Shown here: in pieces, positions 36,671 through 44,741 of the stretch
Position numbering within the stretch: the stretch's first letter is position 1
Layout: each line of letters begins with the position of its first letter
Assembly (NCBI RefSeq): GCF_011806455.1
Contig: NZ_JAATOT010000001.1
Location: 310,001-374,000, forward strand
Reading direction: 5' to 3'
From: Celeribacter sp. HF31
GTDB lineage: Bacteria; Pseudomonadota; Alphaproteobacteria; Rhodobacterales; Rhodobacteraceae
Length of the DNA stretch: 64,000 bases
Program-made: the position numbers and the translations under genes
Notes under the pieces: generated by a model
Databases searched by the model: none
What the model was told of the DNA's origin: nothing
What the model saw: only the letters and a program-made list of their open reading frames with translations

Positions 36671-37300
36671 ATGGACCTGCCTGCAAGACTACGATACGCA
36701 GACCCGGTAATGACCATGCCTTTTGACGCCCTCAATGACGTGTCTGACGAAGCTTTGCTGATTTCCTTCGGCAATGGCGACAGGGCGGCTGCCCGCGCCC
36801 TGACGATGCGTTTGACGCCAAAGGTGCTTGGCTATTCCGCACGGCTCCTGAAAGATCGCGCGGAGGCCGAAGACGTGGCTCAGGAGGCCATGCTCCGGCT
36901 CTGGAGGATCGCGCCGGAGTGGCGTCAGGGGGAGGCCAAGGTCACCACATGGCTCTACCGCGTGGTCACCAACCTGTGCACGGATCGTTTGCGCAAGAAA
37001 CGCGGGAAGGGTCTCGACGAGATCGCCGAGCCGGAAGACGAACGGCCCTCTCAGGACGCGGTGTTGATGCAGCGTCAGAGGGTGGATGCTTTGCAGGCGG
37101 CGCTGGACAGCTTGCCGGATCGCCAACGCGAGGCGGTGGTGCTGCGACACATCGAAGGTCTGGGCAATCCCGAGATTGCCGAGGTTCTGGACATCAGCGT
37201 CGAGGCGGTGGAAAGCCTGACCGCCCGAGGCAAACGTGCGCTGGCCAAGGCTCTGGCCTCTCAGCGCGAGATATTGGGGTTCGAAAATGACGGATCGTAA
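36671..37300 (+). CDS. ECF RNA polymerase sigma factor
   Basis: A 209-residue ECF sigma factor with region 2 (AEDVAQEAMLRLWRIAPEW) and region 4 helix-turn-helix (LPDRQREAVVLRHIEGLGN). It overlaps the anti-sigma-like gene by 14 bp and is followed by a metal-sensor-like gene, the usual layout of an envelope or metal stress sigma. The start is uncertain: ATG 36671 with AGGA at 36663-36666 is used; ATG 36710 is the alternative. Confidence 0.9.
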   Translation: MDLPARLRYADPVMTMPFDALNDVSDEALLISFGNGDRAAARALTMRLTPKVLGYSARLLKDRAEAEDVAQEAMLRLWRIAPEWRQGEAKVTTWLYRVVTNLCTDRLRKKRGKGLDEIAEPEDERPSQDAVLMQRQRVDALQAALDSLPDRQREAVVLRHIEGLGNPEIAEVLDISVEAVESLTARGKRALAKALASQREILGFENDGS

Positions 37301-37742
37301 CGACAAACGGACGAAAGAGCTGACAGACAGCTCACTGGACGCGCTCTTTGCCGAGGCGCGGGAGGCGGCGCCTCAGCCCTCGGGAAATCTCATGGCGCGG
37401 GTTCTGGCCGATGCCGAAGGCATGATCGCGACCCGAGAGGCCGAAGAGGCTGCCCGGATCCAAGCACTACGCCCGAAACAGCGCCATCCTATCGTGGCAG
37501 CCATGGTTGCGGCCCTTGGCGGCTGGCGCGCGGTTGCGGGTCTGGCGACGGCTGGTGTCGCGGGGCTGGCGATCGGGCTCGGCGCGCCGATGACCGTCAC
37601 GACGCTCGCAACCGGCGGATATACAGACGGATATGCAGACGGTGCGATGAGTTATGAAACCACAAGCTATGCGACTGGCGAGAGCGGATATGCGCTCGAC
37701 GATCTGGTGCCGAGCTTTTACGATCTGGCGTCAGAGGGGTGA
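37287..37742 (+). CDS. Probable anti-sigma factor (single-pass membrane protein)
   Basis: A 151-residue protein with a cytoplasmic N-terminal part (about 85 residues, Ala/Glu-rich), one membrane helix (AVAGLATAGVAGLAIGLGA) and a short Gly/Tyr-rich periplasmic tail. The topology and the overlap with the ECF sigma gene point to a membrane-bound anti-sigma factor; no zinc (ZAS) motif is present. Identification rests on context. Confidence 0.75.
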   Translation: MTDRNDKRTKELTDSSLDALFAEAREAAPQPSGNLMARVLADAEGMIATREAEEAARIQALRPKQRHPIVAAMVAALGGWRAVAGLATAGVAGLAIGLGAPMTVTTLATGGYTDGYADGAMSYETTSYATGESGYALDDLVPSFYDLASEG

Positions 37743-37745
37743 TCC

Positions 37746-38330
37746 ATGAGTGATAAGATGACACAACCCGGCGCGTCCGGTGATGCCACCCAGAAAAAGG
37801 GCATCCGTTGGAGCCGGATCGTGCTTGTGGCCTCACTGGCGCTGAACATCGCGGTGCTGGGCATCGTCGGCGGCGCGCTGTTGCGGTGGGATGCGGGTAT
37901 GGATCGGGCCAAGGCGCTTCAGACGCGGGATTTCGGCTTTGGGCCTTTCGTCGGCGCCTTTGACACGCAGGAACGTCGCGCTTTGGGACGGGCGTTTAGC
38001 CGCTCTGCAGGGGACCCGCAAACCGCGCGCGGTCAGGTGCGCGAGATGTTCGAAACCATGGTGAAAACGCTCAAGACCGAGCCCTTCGATGCGGCGGCTT
38101 TTGAGACCCTGCTGCTGCGTCAGCAAAAGAATTTCTCCGACCGTCAGGAGATCGGTGCGCGGTTGGTGGTCGATCAGATCGAGGCGATGAGCGCCGAGGA
38201 GCGCATGGCCTATGCGGATCGGTTGGTCGAGGCGCTCAGACGCCCGCCGCCGCGTCCGCGCGATGGTGGGGCGGGTGGTCCGCACGGCAATGGGCGTGGA
38301 GATGGTCCGTCGCGCCAGGGCGAAGATTGA
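37746..38330 (+). CDS. Periplasmic heavy-metal-sensor-like protein
   Basis: A 194-residue protein anchored by one N-terminal helix (IVLVASLALNIAVLGIVGGAL), with a helical periplasmic domain resembling the metal-resistance CpxP/CnrX-like family (RALGRAFSRSAGDPQTAR, DRQEIGARLVVDQIEAMSAEER in part) and a disordered Pro/Gly/Arg tail. CnrX-like proteins bind metal and release the sigma/anti-sigma pair. It follows the anti-sigma gene by 3 bp, so it is in one operon. Confidence 0.82.
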   Translation: MSDKMTQPGASGDATQKKGIRWSRIVLVASLALNIAVLGIVGGALLRWDAGMDRAKALQTRDFGFGPFVGAFDTQERRALGRAFSRSAGDPQTARGQVREMFETMVKTLKTEPFDAAAFETLLLRQQKNFSDRQEIGARLVVDQIEAMSAEERMAYADRLVEALRRPPPRPRDGGAGGPHGNGRGDGPSRQGED

Positions 38331-38379
38331 GAAAACATAGCCTTTTCGTAGTCTTGGGAGGCGATCCTTCTTTGGCGCA

Positions 38380-38877
38380 TTAATCGGTGGGATGATCCGC
38401 AAGGAAGCGCGAACAGGTGACCTCGCTCGCATCCTCAAGGAGTGTCCATTCCGATTTGATGGCGTAGGTGACCTTGTCCGGTCCGAAGGTTGCCAGATAC
38501 CAATCGGACAGGCGGTCGGCGGTCTCTGACGTGCCGAGTGACAGATGCTGTCCGGGCGACGTGCCCGGACCACGGTAATAGAACTCCGGATGCGCTTTGT
38601 GTAGCGCCGGGTCTTCTTCATAAGCGCAGATGCTGACAAAGGGCATCCCGGCCACAGTGAGCCCGCCTTGCAGTTTCCAGCAGCTGAGGCTGTCGTAGCC
38701 GATGTTGACCTCAGGGATGATTTTCTGCTCCTCGGCAAGCTCCGTCAAAATGGCGAGGGACTGAGGCGGCGCGTCACAGGACAATTCCTCAAGGATCATG
38801 CGCTCCAGAGGGGAGAGGGCCAAGCTGGCAGAGGGGAGACCTACCGCCAGAAGAAGAGTTACGAAACCTGCGTGCAT
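38380..38877 (-). CDS. Secreted hypothetical protein
   Basis: A 165-residue precursor with a signal peptide (MHAGFVTLLLAVGLPSASLA). The mature part has four cysteines (in ELSCDAP, LSCWKLQ, SICAYEE, VTCSRFL), which could form two disulfides in the periplasm. I recognise no family. It is convergent with the metal-sensor operon and lies 80 bp upstream of the pleD start side, separate from it by an intergenic gap. Confidence 0.75.
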   Translation of the reverse strand: MHAGFVTLLLAVGLPSASLALSPLERMILEELSCDAPPQSLAILTELAEEQKIIPEVNIGYDSLSCWKLQGGLTVAGMPFVSICAYEEDPALHKAHPEFYYRGPGTSPGQHLSLGTSETADRLSDWYLATFGPDKVTYAIKSEWTLLEDASEVTCSRFLADHPTD

Positions 38878-38956
38878 GAATGACCTGCTGACCTTTGGGC
38901 GTTCCTTCGCATGACTGGAACATGGCAGGTTCAGGGTTTCAAGGGGGCGCGGCCTT

Positions 38957-40333
38957 TCACGCGGCGTGGGAGCCCAGGGTCACCTGATTGCGCCCCTCGG
39001 CCTTGGCGGCATAAAGCGCGCGGTCGGCGATCTCCAGAAGCGTATCGATGTCATGCGCCTCCGCGCCGCCCATGGCCAGACCGATGGAGGCGGAGACCGC
39101 CACCGGCGTGCCATCGGACGCAATGGTGGCCGGGCGGGCACAGATCGCGGCCCGCAGGCGTTCCGCCACAGCGCGCGCCTCCATCAGCGTCGTCATCGGC
39201 ATACAGACCAGAAACTCCTCGCCGCCAAAGCGCGCCAGCAAATCCATGCTGCGCAGGCTGTCGCTCAACCGTTTCGCCACATCGATCAGCACCGCATCGC
39301 CCGTGGCATGACCATAGGTGTCGTTGACCGATTTGAACTTGTCGATGTCCAGAAGCATCACGGCGAAATGCTGATGATTGTCGCGCGCGTCGCGGGCGAG
39401 TTTTGCCAGATGAGGCATGGCGTAATGGCGATTGTAGAGCCCGGTCAGCTTGTCGCGGGTGGCCAAACGCAACCCCTCGTCGAGCGTCATCTTCAACAGA
39501 TCGGCCTCTTTTTTGCGCCGCATCTGGGTGCGCAGGCGCAGGGCCATTTCCTCGGGGTCTGCGCCGCGGGTGATCAGGTCATTGGCGCCGAGATCGAGCG
39601 CCATGAGGGCCTCGCGCCGATCCTGCGGACCGTGCACGACGACGATCCCGGCGCTGCGGGTCGCTTCACGCGCGCGCAGATCGGAGATCAGCCGCAAACC
39701 TTCGCTCGACCCACCGGCCTGTGCGGAAATCACATACAGATCGGCCACCTTGCCATGGTAAATCGATTCCAACAGATGATCGGCCCGCTCGATGGCAATC
39801 TCGTCATGCACCATGCCCTTGAGCCCCGCACGCCAGGTCATCGCCTCCTCGGAGGTGGAGCCGATGAGGGCGATTTTGCCAGGGGTGGCGTAGTGGCTCG
39901 CGGCCTCGGAAAAGCCCAGGGCATGCGCGGTTTCGTTGCGGCGGCGCAGCTCTTCGGAGGTGGCGGAGGCGCGCATGAGGGCACGCACCCGCGCGGTCAG
40001 GGTCAATTCATCGAGCGGTTTCGACAGGAATTCATCGGCGCCGGCCTTGAGTGCGGCAATCTTGGCTTCAGGCTTTTGCGCGGGCGTGATGATGGCGACG
40101 GGAATATGCGCAGTGAGCGGATCGGCTTTGAGCGCGGAGCAGGCGTCATACCCACTCATATCGCCGAGATCGCCGTCGAGGATGATGAGGTTGGGACGCG
40201 CTTCGCGCGCGAGGCGGAGGGCGTCCTGGCCGGTTGAGGCCTGTGTCACATCGTAGAAGGCCGAAGAGAGTTTGACCTTCAGGATGATCCGATTGGTCGG
40301 CACATTGTCAGCGATGAGAATCCTGCCTGCCAT
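38957..40333 (-). CDS. pleD: PleD-type response regulator / diguanylate cyclase
   Basis: The 458-residue protein follows PleD exactly: an N-terminal receiver (about 4-120; phospho-acceptor Asp in LIILDGDLGDMSG), a second adaptor receiver (about 155-275) and a C-terminal GGDEF domain with active site GGEEF. An inhibitory I-site RxxD (RSMD) lies five residues before it. Phosphorylation-driven dimerisation makes c-di-GMP. DUF3572 is divergent from it, a common alphaproteobacterial neighbourhood. Confidence 0.95.
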   Translation of the reverse strand: MAGRILIADNVPTNRIILKVKLSSAFYDVTQASTGQDALRLAREARPNLIILDGDLGDMSGYDACSALKADPLTAHIPVAIITPAQKPEAKIAALKAGADEFLSKPLDELTLTARVRALMRASATSEELRRRNETAHALGFSEAASHYATPGKIALIGSTSEEAMTWRAGLKGMVHDEIAIERADHLLESIYHGKVADLYVISAQAGGSSEGLRLISDLRAREATRSAGIVVVHGPQDRREALMALDLGANDLITRGADPEEMALRLRTQMRRKKEADLLKMTLDEGLRLATRDKLTGLYNRHYAMPHLAKLARDARDNHQHFAVMLLDIDKFKSVNDTYGHATGDAVLIDVAKRLSDSLRSMDLLARFGGEEFLVCMPMTTLMEARAVAERLRAAICARPATIASDGTPVAVSASIGLAMGGAEAHDIDTLLEIADRALYAAKAEGRNQVTLGSHAA

Positions 40334-40537
40334 ATCTGTTGCGCGTCCTCTGTAACGGGTCTGCCGGGCTCTTTGGGCCCGGGGGCGGGGGACGCAGCCT
40401 GTGTCTGCGGTGCCCGTCTTGCTTGACCACTGGGTCTGATGTGTTGCGGTCTGTTGTATTTCTGCTGTTGCATATGGTTAAGAATGTCGGTGACAAAGGT
40501 TAAGAAACCGTTTCCAAAACCCAGGGGTTATCCACAG

Positions 40538-40816
40538 ATGCAGCAAGAATCCGCCGAGTTGATCGGCCTGAAAGTTCTGGCCTGGCTCGCCGCAGAAGAA
40601 GAAATTTTCCCTGTTTTTCTGGGGGCTAGCGGGATCTCCACGCAGGAATTGATGGCGCGGGCCTCGGAAAGCGAGATCCTGAGCGCCGTTCTCGATTTCG
40701 TAACCATGGATGACGAATGGGTGAAAGCCTGTTGCCAGTCCACGGGGCTCGATCCGCATGACCCGATGCGCGCGCGACAGGCGCTTCCGGGTGGCGCGCA
40801 AATTCACTGGACCTGA
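40538..40816 (+). CDS. DUF3572 protein
   Basis: A 92-residue soluble helical protein (MQQESAELIGLKVLAWLAAE at the N-terminus) matching DUF3572, a small alphaproteobacterial family regularly next to pleD. Function unknown. The start is ATG 40538; the frame is open 33 codons upstream but that part has no coding character. It lies 12 bp before the HAD gene and probably forms an operon with it. Confidence 0.88.
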   Translation: MQQESAELIGLKVLAWLAAEEEIFPVFLGASGISTQELMARASESEILSAVLDFVTMDDEWVKACCQSTGLDPHDPMRARQALPGGAQIHWT

Positions 40817-40828
40817 GGCGTGTCGTTG

Positions 40829-41536
40829 GTGCGTAAGATAGAGGCGATCCTGTTCGACAAGGACGGCACGCTGATGGATTTCCAACGCAGTTGGGGACCC
40901 TGGGGCGCGGCTGTGATCGAACGCCGTTGTGGGCCGGACAGGTCCAAAAGGCTCGCCCTTGCAGAGGCGCTTGGCATCGACCTTGAGGCAAAGCGCTTCT
41001 TGCCGCAAAGCGCCGTGATCGCGGGCACGCCCGACGAGGTTGTCACCCTGTTGCAGCCGTTTTTCCCGACCAGTAGCGCGGAGGAAATCACTGGCTGGCT
41101 GGAACCAGATGCGGAGAATTTCGCGCCGGTGCCTGTGCCGGGCGTCATCGAGTGCTGCGCGGCGTTTCGGGCGCAGGGGCTGGGTTTGGCGGTGGTCACC
41201 AATGATTTCGAAGTGGCAGCGCGGGATCATCTCTCGCAGATGGGATTGGATGCGCTCTTTGATGTGGTGATTGGCTATGACAGTGGCTATGGCGGCAAAC
41301 CTGCGCCGGGGCCCTGTCTGGGGGCCGCGGAACGCCTTGGAGTGGCGCCCGAGGCCTGTGTCATGGTGGGAGATAGCCTGCACGATCTGGAGGCGGCGCG
41401 GCGCGCGGGGATGACCCCGGTCGCGGTGCTCACGGGCGTGGCACCCGCCGATGAACTGGCGGACCATGCGGTGGTGGTCCTGGACAGTGTCGCCGACCTG
41501 CCAGCGTGGCTGTCTGACGGCAACATCGGGGGCTGA
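40829..41536 (+). CDS. HAD-family phosphatase (Gph-like)
   Basis: A 235-residue hydrolase of the HAD superfamily: motif I LFDKDGTLMDF with the nucleophilic Asp, motif II VVTND, motif III lysine in GGKPAPGP and motif IV MVGDSLHDLEAA. The cap region resembles phosphoglycolate-phosphatase-like enzymes. The start is uncertain: GTG 40829 with TGAGG 10 bp upstream is preferred over GTG 40820. Confidence 0.88.
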   Translation: MRKIEAILFDKDGTLMDFQRSWGPWGAAVIERRCGPDRSKRLALAEALGIDLEAKRFLPQSAVIAGTPDEVVTLLQPFFPTSSAEEITGWLEPDAENFAPVPVPGVIECCAAFRAQGLGLAVVTNDFEVAARDHLSQMGLDALFDVVIGYDSGYGGKPAPGPCLGAAERLGVAPEACVMVGDSLHDLEAARRAGMTPVAVLTGVAPADELADHAVVVLDSVADLPAWLSDGNIGG

Positions 41537-41677
41537 AAACCGCCGCTTTCCGGGCCGGTTTTCGAGAGACTAAAAACAATTTTAGGAGTTTATCGAAGCC
41601 GTTCCGGCGGCAATTGGTAATTTCTTAAGAGTGGCCCGTTACACCTCCCGCATGTGAACGTGGGAGGCATGTCGACC

Positions 41678-42277
41678 ATGCATGGTATGATTAACCGGGC
41701 GATCCAATGCTTTATGCGCGACACCTATGGTGCGGACACCTGGGAAAAAGTCGCGGAAAAGGCTGATCTCGGGTTCGACAATTTCGAGGCGATGCTTAGC
41801 TATCCGGACCAGATCACCCTGGATGTCCTGGGGCGTGCCGCGCGTCAGTTGCACAAGCCTGTGGAAACCTTCCTCGAAGACCTCGGCACCTATCTCGTCT
41901 CCCACCCGAATGTCGAGGCGATCCGACGCCTGCTGCGGTTCGGAGGCGAAAACTTTACGGAATTTCTATTTTCTCTCAACGAATTGGAAGGGCGCGCGCA
42001 ACTTGCATTGCCGGATCTCGAGGTGCCGACACTGAAGGTCGAACATATAGAAGACGGTCGGTTCCGTCTCAGTTGTTCCAGCGCGATGCCCGGCTTTGGC
42101 TATGCGATGGTGGGTGTGATGCGGGCGATGGCGGATGATTACGGTGCCTTGGTGTTCCTCGAACATCAGGGCTGGATGGATTCTGGCGAGGAAATCATCA
42201 CCATCAACCTGTTGGAGGCGGCCTATACCGAAGGGCGCAGTTTCGAACTGTCCGAGCGGATCGGGGGTGAGCTGTGA
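41678..42277 (+). CDS. H-NOX-like (haem NO-binding domain) protein lacking the haem ligand
   Basis: A 199-residue protein with the H-NOX start (MHGMINRAIQCFMRDTYG) and overall length of the family. Comparison with canonical H-NOX shows that the proximal haem-ligating His (H102 in the Thermoanaerobacter protein) is E104 here (FSLNELEGRAQLALP), and the porphyrin-binding YxSxR motif is degenerate (C133-S-S-A-M137). Haem binding is therefore doubtful. It overlaps the HNOBA-GGDEF gene by 4 bp (GTGA), so the two form a sensor/output pair. The start is ATG 41678 with GGGAGG 10 bp upstream. Confidence 0.88.
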   Translation: MHGMINRAIQCFMRDTYGADTWEKVAEKADLGFDNFEAMLSYPDQITLDVLGRAARQLHKPVETFLEDLGTYLVSHPNVEAIRRLLRFGGENFTEFLFSLNELEGRAQLALPDLEVPTLKVEHIEDGRFRLSCSSAMPGFGYAMVGVMRAMADDYGALVFLEHQGWMDSGEEIITINLLEAAYTEGRSFELSERIGGEL

Positions 42278-43302
42278 CCGTAGTCAGACCCGTCACCTTC
42301 GATGCCGCGCCATTTCTGGCCTTCATGCCGATGAGTCTGGTTTTTGCGGATTCAGGCGTGATCCTGTCGATTGGGCCGACCTTGGCCAAACTGCGTCCGG
42401 CGGAAGAGATGATTGGCAAACATGTGACGGAGGTCTTTACCGTGCGCGACGACGGTCGCGGGCAGGGCAATGGCCCCATCCCTCTGGATACGAAACTCTA
42501 TTTGAAATTTCGGGAAGGGGTGACCACGCGCCTCAAAGGGATGGCGGCCTCGATTCCGGGCACGGGCGTGAACATTCTGAACCTGTCCTTCGGCATCTCC
42601 ATCGTCGATGCGGTTGCCGATTACCGGCTCACCGCCGGGGATTTTGCGCATACCGATCTGGCCATCGAGATGCTTTATCTGGTTGAAGCCAAATCTGCCG
42701 TCATGGAAGAAACCAAACAGCTGAACGCGCGCTTGCAAGGTGCCAAAGTCGCCGCAGAAGAACAGGCTTTCACCGACACTCTCACGGGGCTCAAGAACCG
42801 CCGCGCAATGGACCATGTTCTCGAGCGGATGCTACGGACCAATGTGCCCTTTGCGTTGATGCATCTCGATCTGGATTACTTCAAATCTGTCAATGACACG
42901 CTGGGCCATGCTGCGGGCGATACCGTGCTCCAGGCGGTCGCCAAAATCCTCATGGAAGAAACACGGTCCGATGATCTGGTGGCCCGTGTGGGGGGCGATG
43001 AGTTTATTCTCATCTACAACCGTTTCACGGATCACACCCGTCTGGTGCAGACCGCGCAACGCATCATTTCACGCCTTGAGGTGCCAGTGCCTTATCAGGA
43101 CACCTTCTGTAAAATTTCCGGGTCTATCGGCATCACCACAACCGACTATTACAAAGTGCCGACGGCCGACGGCATGATCCATGACGCGGACCTCGCGCTT
43201 TATAGCTCGAAATACGAAGGACGCGCACAAGCCACCCTGTTTGACCCGGCCGTGCATCATGACAACGCGGTTGCTTACGATGCTTCGCAAGACAAGAGAT
43301 GA
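42274..43302 (+). CDS. HNOBA-GGDEF diguanylate cyclase, partner of the H-NOX-like protein
   Basis: A 342-residue cytoplasmic protein. Residues about 10-140 match the HNOBA domain otherwise known from H-NOX-linked kinases and soluble guanylyl cyclase (SLVFADSGVILSIGPTLAKL), then a coiled-coil signalling helix (about 145-170, MEETKQLNARL), then a GGDEF domain with intact GGDEF and the I-site RSDD five residues upstream. It should make c-di-GMP under control of the coupled H-NOX-like protein. The start is GTG 42274. Confidence 0.9.
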   Translation: MTVVRPVTFDAAPFLAFMPMSLVFADSGVILSIGPTLAKLRPAEEMIGKHVTEVFTVRDDGRGQGNGPIPLDTKLYLKFREGVTTRLKGMAASIPGTGVNILNLSFGISIVDAVADYRLTAGDFAHTDLAIEMLYLVEAKSAVMEETKQLNARLQGAKVAAEEQAFTDTLTGLKNRRAMDHVLERMLRTNVPFALMHLDLDYFKSVNDTLGHAAGDTVLQAVAKILMEETRSDDLVARVGGDEFILIYNRFTDHTRLVQTAQRIISRLEVPVPYQDTFCKISGSIGITTTDYYKVPTADGMIHDADLALYSSKYEGRAQATLFDPAVHHDNAVAYDASQDKR

Positions 43303-43364
43303 CCATTATGTCGGGGCGTCTCTCACCTGATATGGGAAAATGACGTTTCTCTTGAGAATCCCTC

Positions 43365-43393
43365 TTGCGCGCCGCGTCGGGATTTCATAGATA
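43365..43393 (+). promoter_or_regulatory. Promoter of the first tRNA-Glu gene
   Basis: TTGCGC at 43365-43370 and TAGATA at 43388-43393 are 17 bp apart. The same two hexamers at the same spacing precede the second tRNA-Glu copy even though the spacer has diverged, which supports function. Confidence 0.75.
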
Positions 43394-43489
43394 CGCGCTC
43401 ACACCAAGCGCGGTCCGTTCGTCTATCGGTTAGGACGCCAGGTTTTCAACCTGGAAAGAGGGGTTCGATTCCCCTACGGACTGCCACTT
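43378..43489 (+). repeat. 112-bp inverted repeat, left copy (tRNA-Glu with its -10 region)
   Basis: These 112 bp are identical, in opposite orientation, to 49518-49629. The repeat covers the -10 region, leader, complete tRNA-Glu and three bases after the CCA. Both arms lie at the ends of the 6-kb singlet-oxygen gene cluster and can pair or recombine. Confidence 0.95.
43412..43486 (+). tRNA. tRNA-Glu(TTC)
   Basis: A 75-nt tRNA with encoded CCA: acceptor stem GGTCCGT/ACGGACT, anticodon TTC in the loop of CAGGTTTTCAACCTG, and T arm GGGGTTCGATTCCCC. It is identical to the copy on the minus strand at 49521-49595. Confidence 0.97.
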
Positions 43490-43568
43490 CCCCCCCCTTT
43501 AAGCTTCGTGTTCGGGCCTTTCGGTCTGGATTGCGCCTGTCATGCGATGCGCGTCTCTTTTGCATCCT

Positions 43569-43967
43569 CTAAGCAAAATGTCGCGTGATCAGGACGCCGG
43601 CCCATGCGGCCATTCCGGTCAAAAACCCGCCCCAGATCGTGTCGGTCAGCACCTGTTGCACGGACCAGTCCTTGAGCGTGGCGTAATTGGTGAATTCATA
43701 GGTGCCGTAGGCCAGAAGCCCCAAAAACACGCCACCGATCAGCGCCATGACAGGATCATTGTCCCGAAGTGCGGGCCAGGACACGAACCACAACACGCCC
43801 GCGACATAGCCCAGATAGAACAGCGCGGCGGGGCCCACGCGGAAGGGATCTGCAAACAGATGACCGATATGGCGCTCGAACACCGGTTTGATCAACAGGC
43901 GCAACCCGATGGCGTCCACGACGAAGAAGATCAGGGCGGTTGAGACATATAGGATCGCGAGTTTCAT
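43569..43967 (-). CDS. DUF2177 membrane protein
   Basis: A 132-residue protein with four predicted membrane helices (LAILYVSTALIFFVVDAIGL at the start; LIGGVFLGLLAYGTYEFTN inside), matching DUF2177. In Rhodobacteraceae this family typically accompanies the RpoE-ChrR singlet-oxygen cluster, as here. Function unknown. It is the last gene of the minus-strand run starting at 47962. Confidence 0.9.
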   Translation of the reverse strand: MKLAILYVSTALIFFVVDAIGLRLLIKPVFERHIGHLFADPFRVGPAALFYLGYVAGVLWFVSWPALRDNDPVMALIGGVFLGLLAYGTYEFTNYATLKDWSVQQVLTDTIWGGFLTGMAAWAGVLITRHFA

Positions 43968-44000
43968 GGCGTGCTCCTTTGAAAGTTTCTCGAATGAGGG

Positions 44001-44741
44001 TTACTGCACCAAGCGGCGGGTCAGCGGCAGGGACGCCCAATAGGGCAACGCGCGCATCAGCTTGAGGGCGAGCGTCAGTCGATAGGGGAAATGCACTTCG
44101 AAGCGCCGCGAATTGAGGCCCTTGAGAATGCGTTCCGCAGCGCGCTCAGGCGGGATCACGGCGGGCATCTCGAAATTGTTTTGCGCGGTGAGCCGCGTGT
44201 CGACGAAACCGGGACTGATCAGACGCACATCGATCTGATCGCTCAACTCCGCGCGCAGGCTTTCGACGAGATTGATCACCCCGGCCTTGGTGGCCGAGTA
44301 AATCTGCCCTTGCGGCAGGCCGATATAACCTGCGACCGATCCACAAAGCGCCAGTTGTCCGCCCGCCCGCAACAAGGGCGGCGCGATCTGGGCGATGTGG
44401 AAGCTGCCCATGAGGTTGACCGAGACAAGCTGAGCCGCGCGCTCCGGGTCCAAATCCTTGATTTTGCCGGGATCATAGAGCGCGGCGAGATGGATGATGC
44501 GGTCGAGCGGGCCTGTGGCGGCGATCTTTTTTGCCGCCGCCTCAAGGCTTTGCCGATCACTCACATCCAGGGAGACGGCGCGATGATCCGACCCGAGCCT
44601 GTCGGTCATGGCGGTCAGCTTGTCCTCGGAGCGCGCTGAGAGAATGAGATGCGCGCCCTCGGCCGCATAGGCCTCGGCCAGCTTCGCGCCGATGCCGTCG
44701 GAGGCACCGATGATCCATATGCGTTCAGGGGCATCAGGCAT
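44001..44741 (-). CDS. Short-chain dehydrogenase/reductase
   Basis: A 246-residue SDR with the NAD(P)-binding motif GASDGIGAKLAEAY, the catalytic Ser in CGSVAGYIG and YxxxK in YSATKAG. It overlaps the cfa gene by 8 bp, so it is in the singlet-oxygen operon; homologues in R. sphaeroides belong to the RpoE-ChrR regulon neighbourhood. The substrate is unknown, perhaps lipid-related given its neighbour Cfa. Confidence 0.9.
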   Translation of the reverse strand: MPDAPERIWIIGASDGIGAKLAEAYAAEGAHLILSARSEDKLTAMTDRLGSDHRAVSLDVSDRQSLEAAAKKIAATGPLDRIIHLAALYDPGKIKDLDPERAAQLVSVNLMGSFHIAQIAPPLLRAGGQLALCGSVAGYIGLPQGQIYSATKAGVINLVESLRAELSDQIDVRLISPGFVDTRLTAQNNFEMPAVIPPERAAERILKGLNSRRFEVHFPYRLTLALKLMRALPYWASLPLTRRLVQ

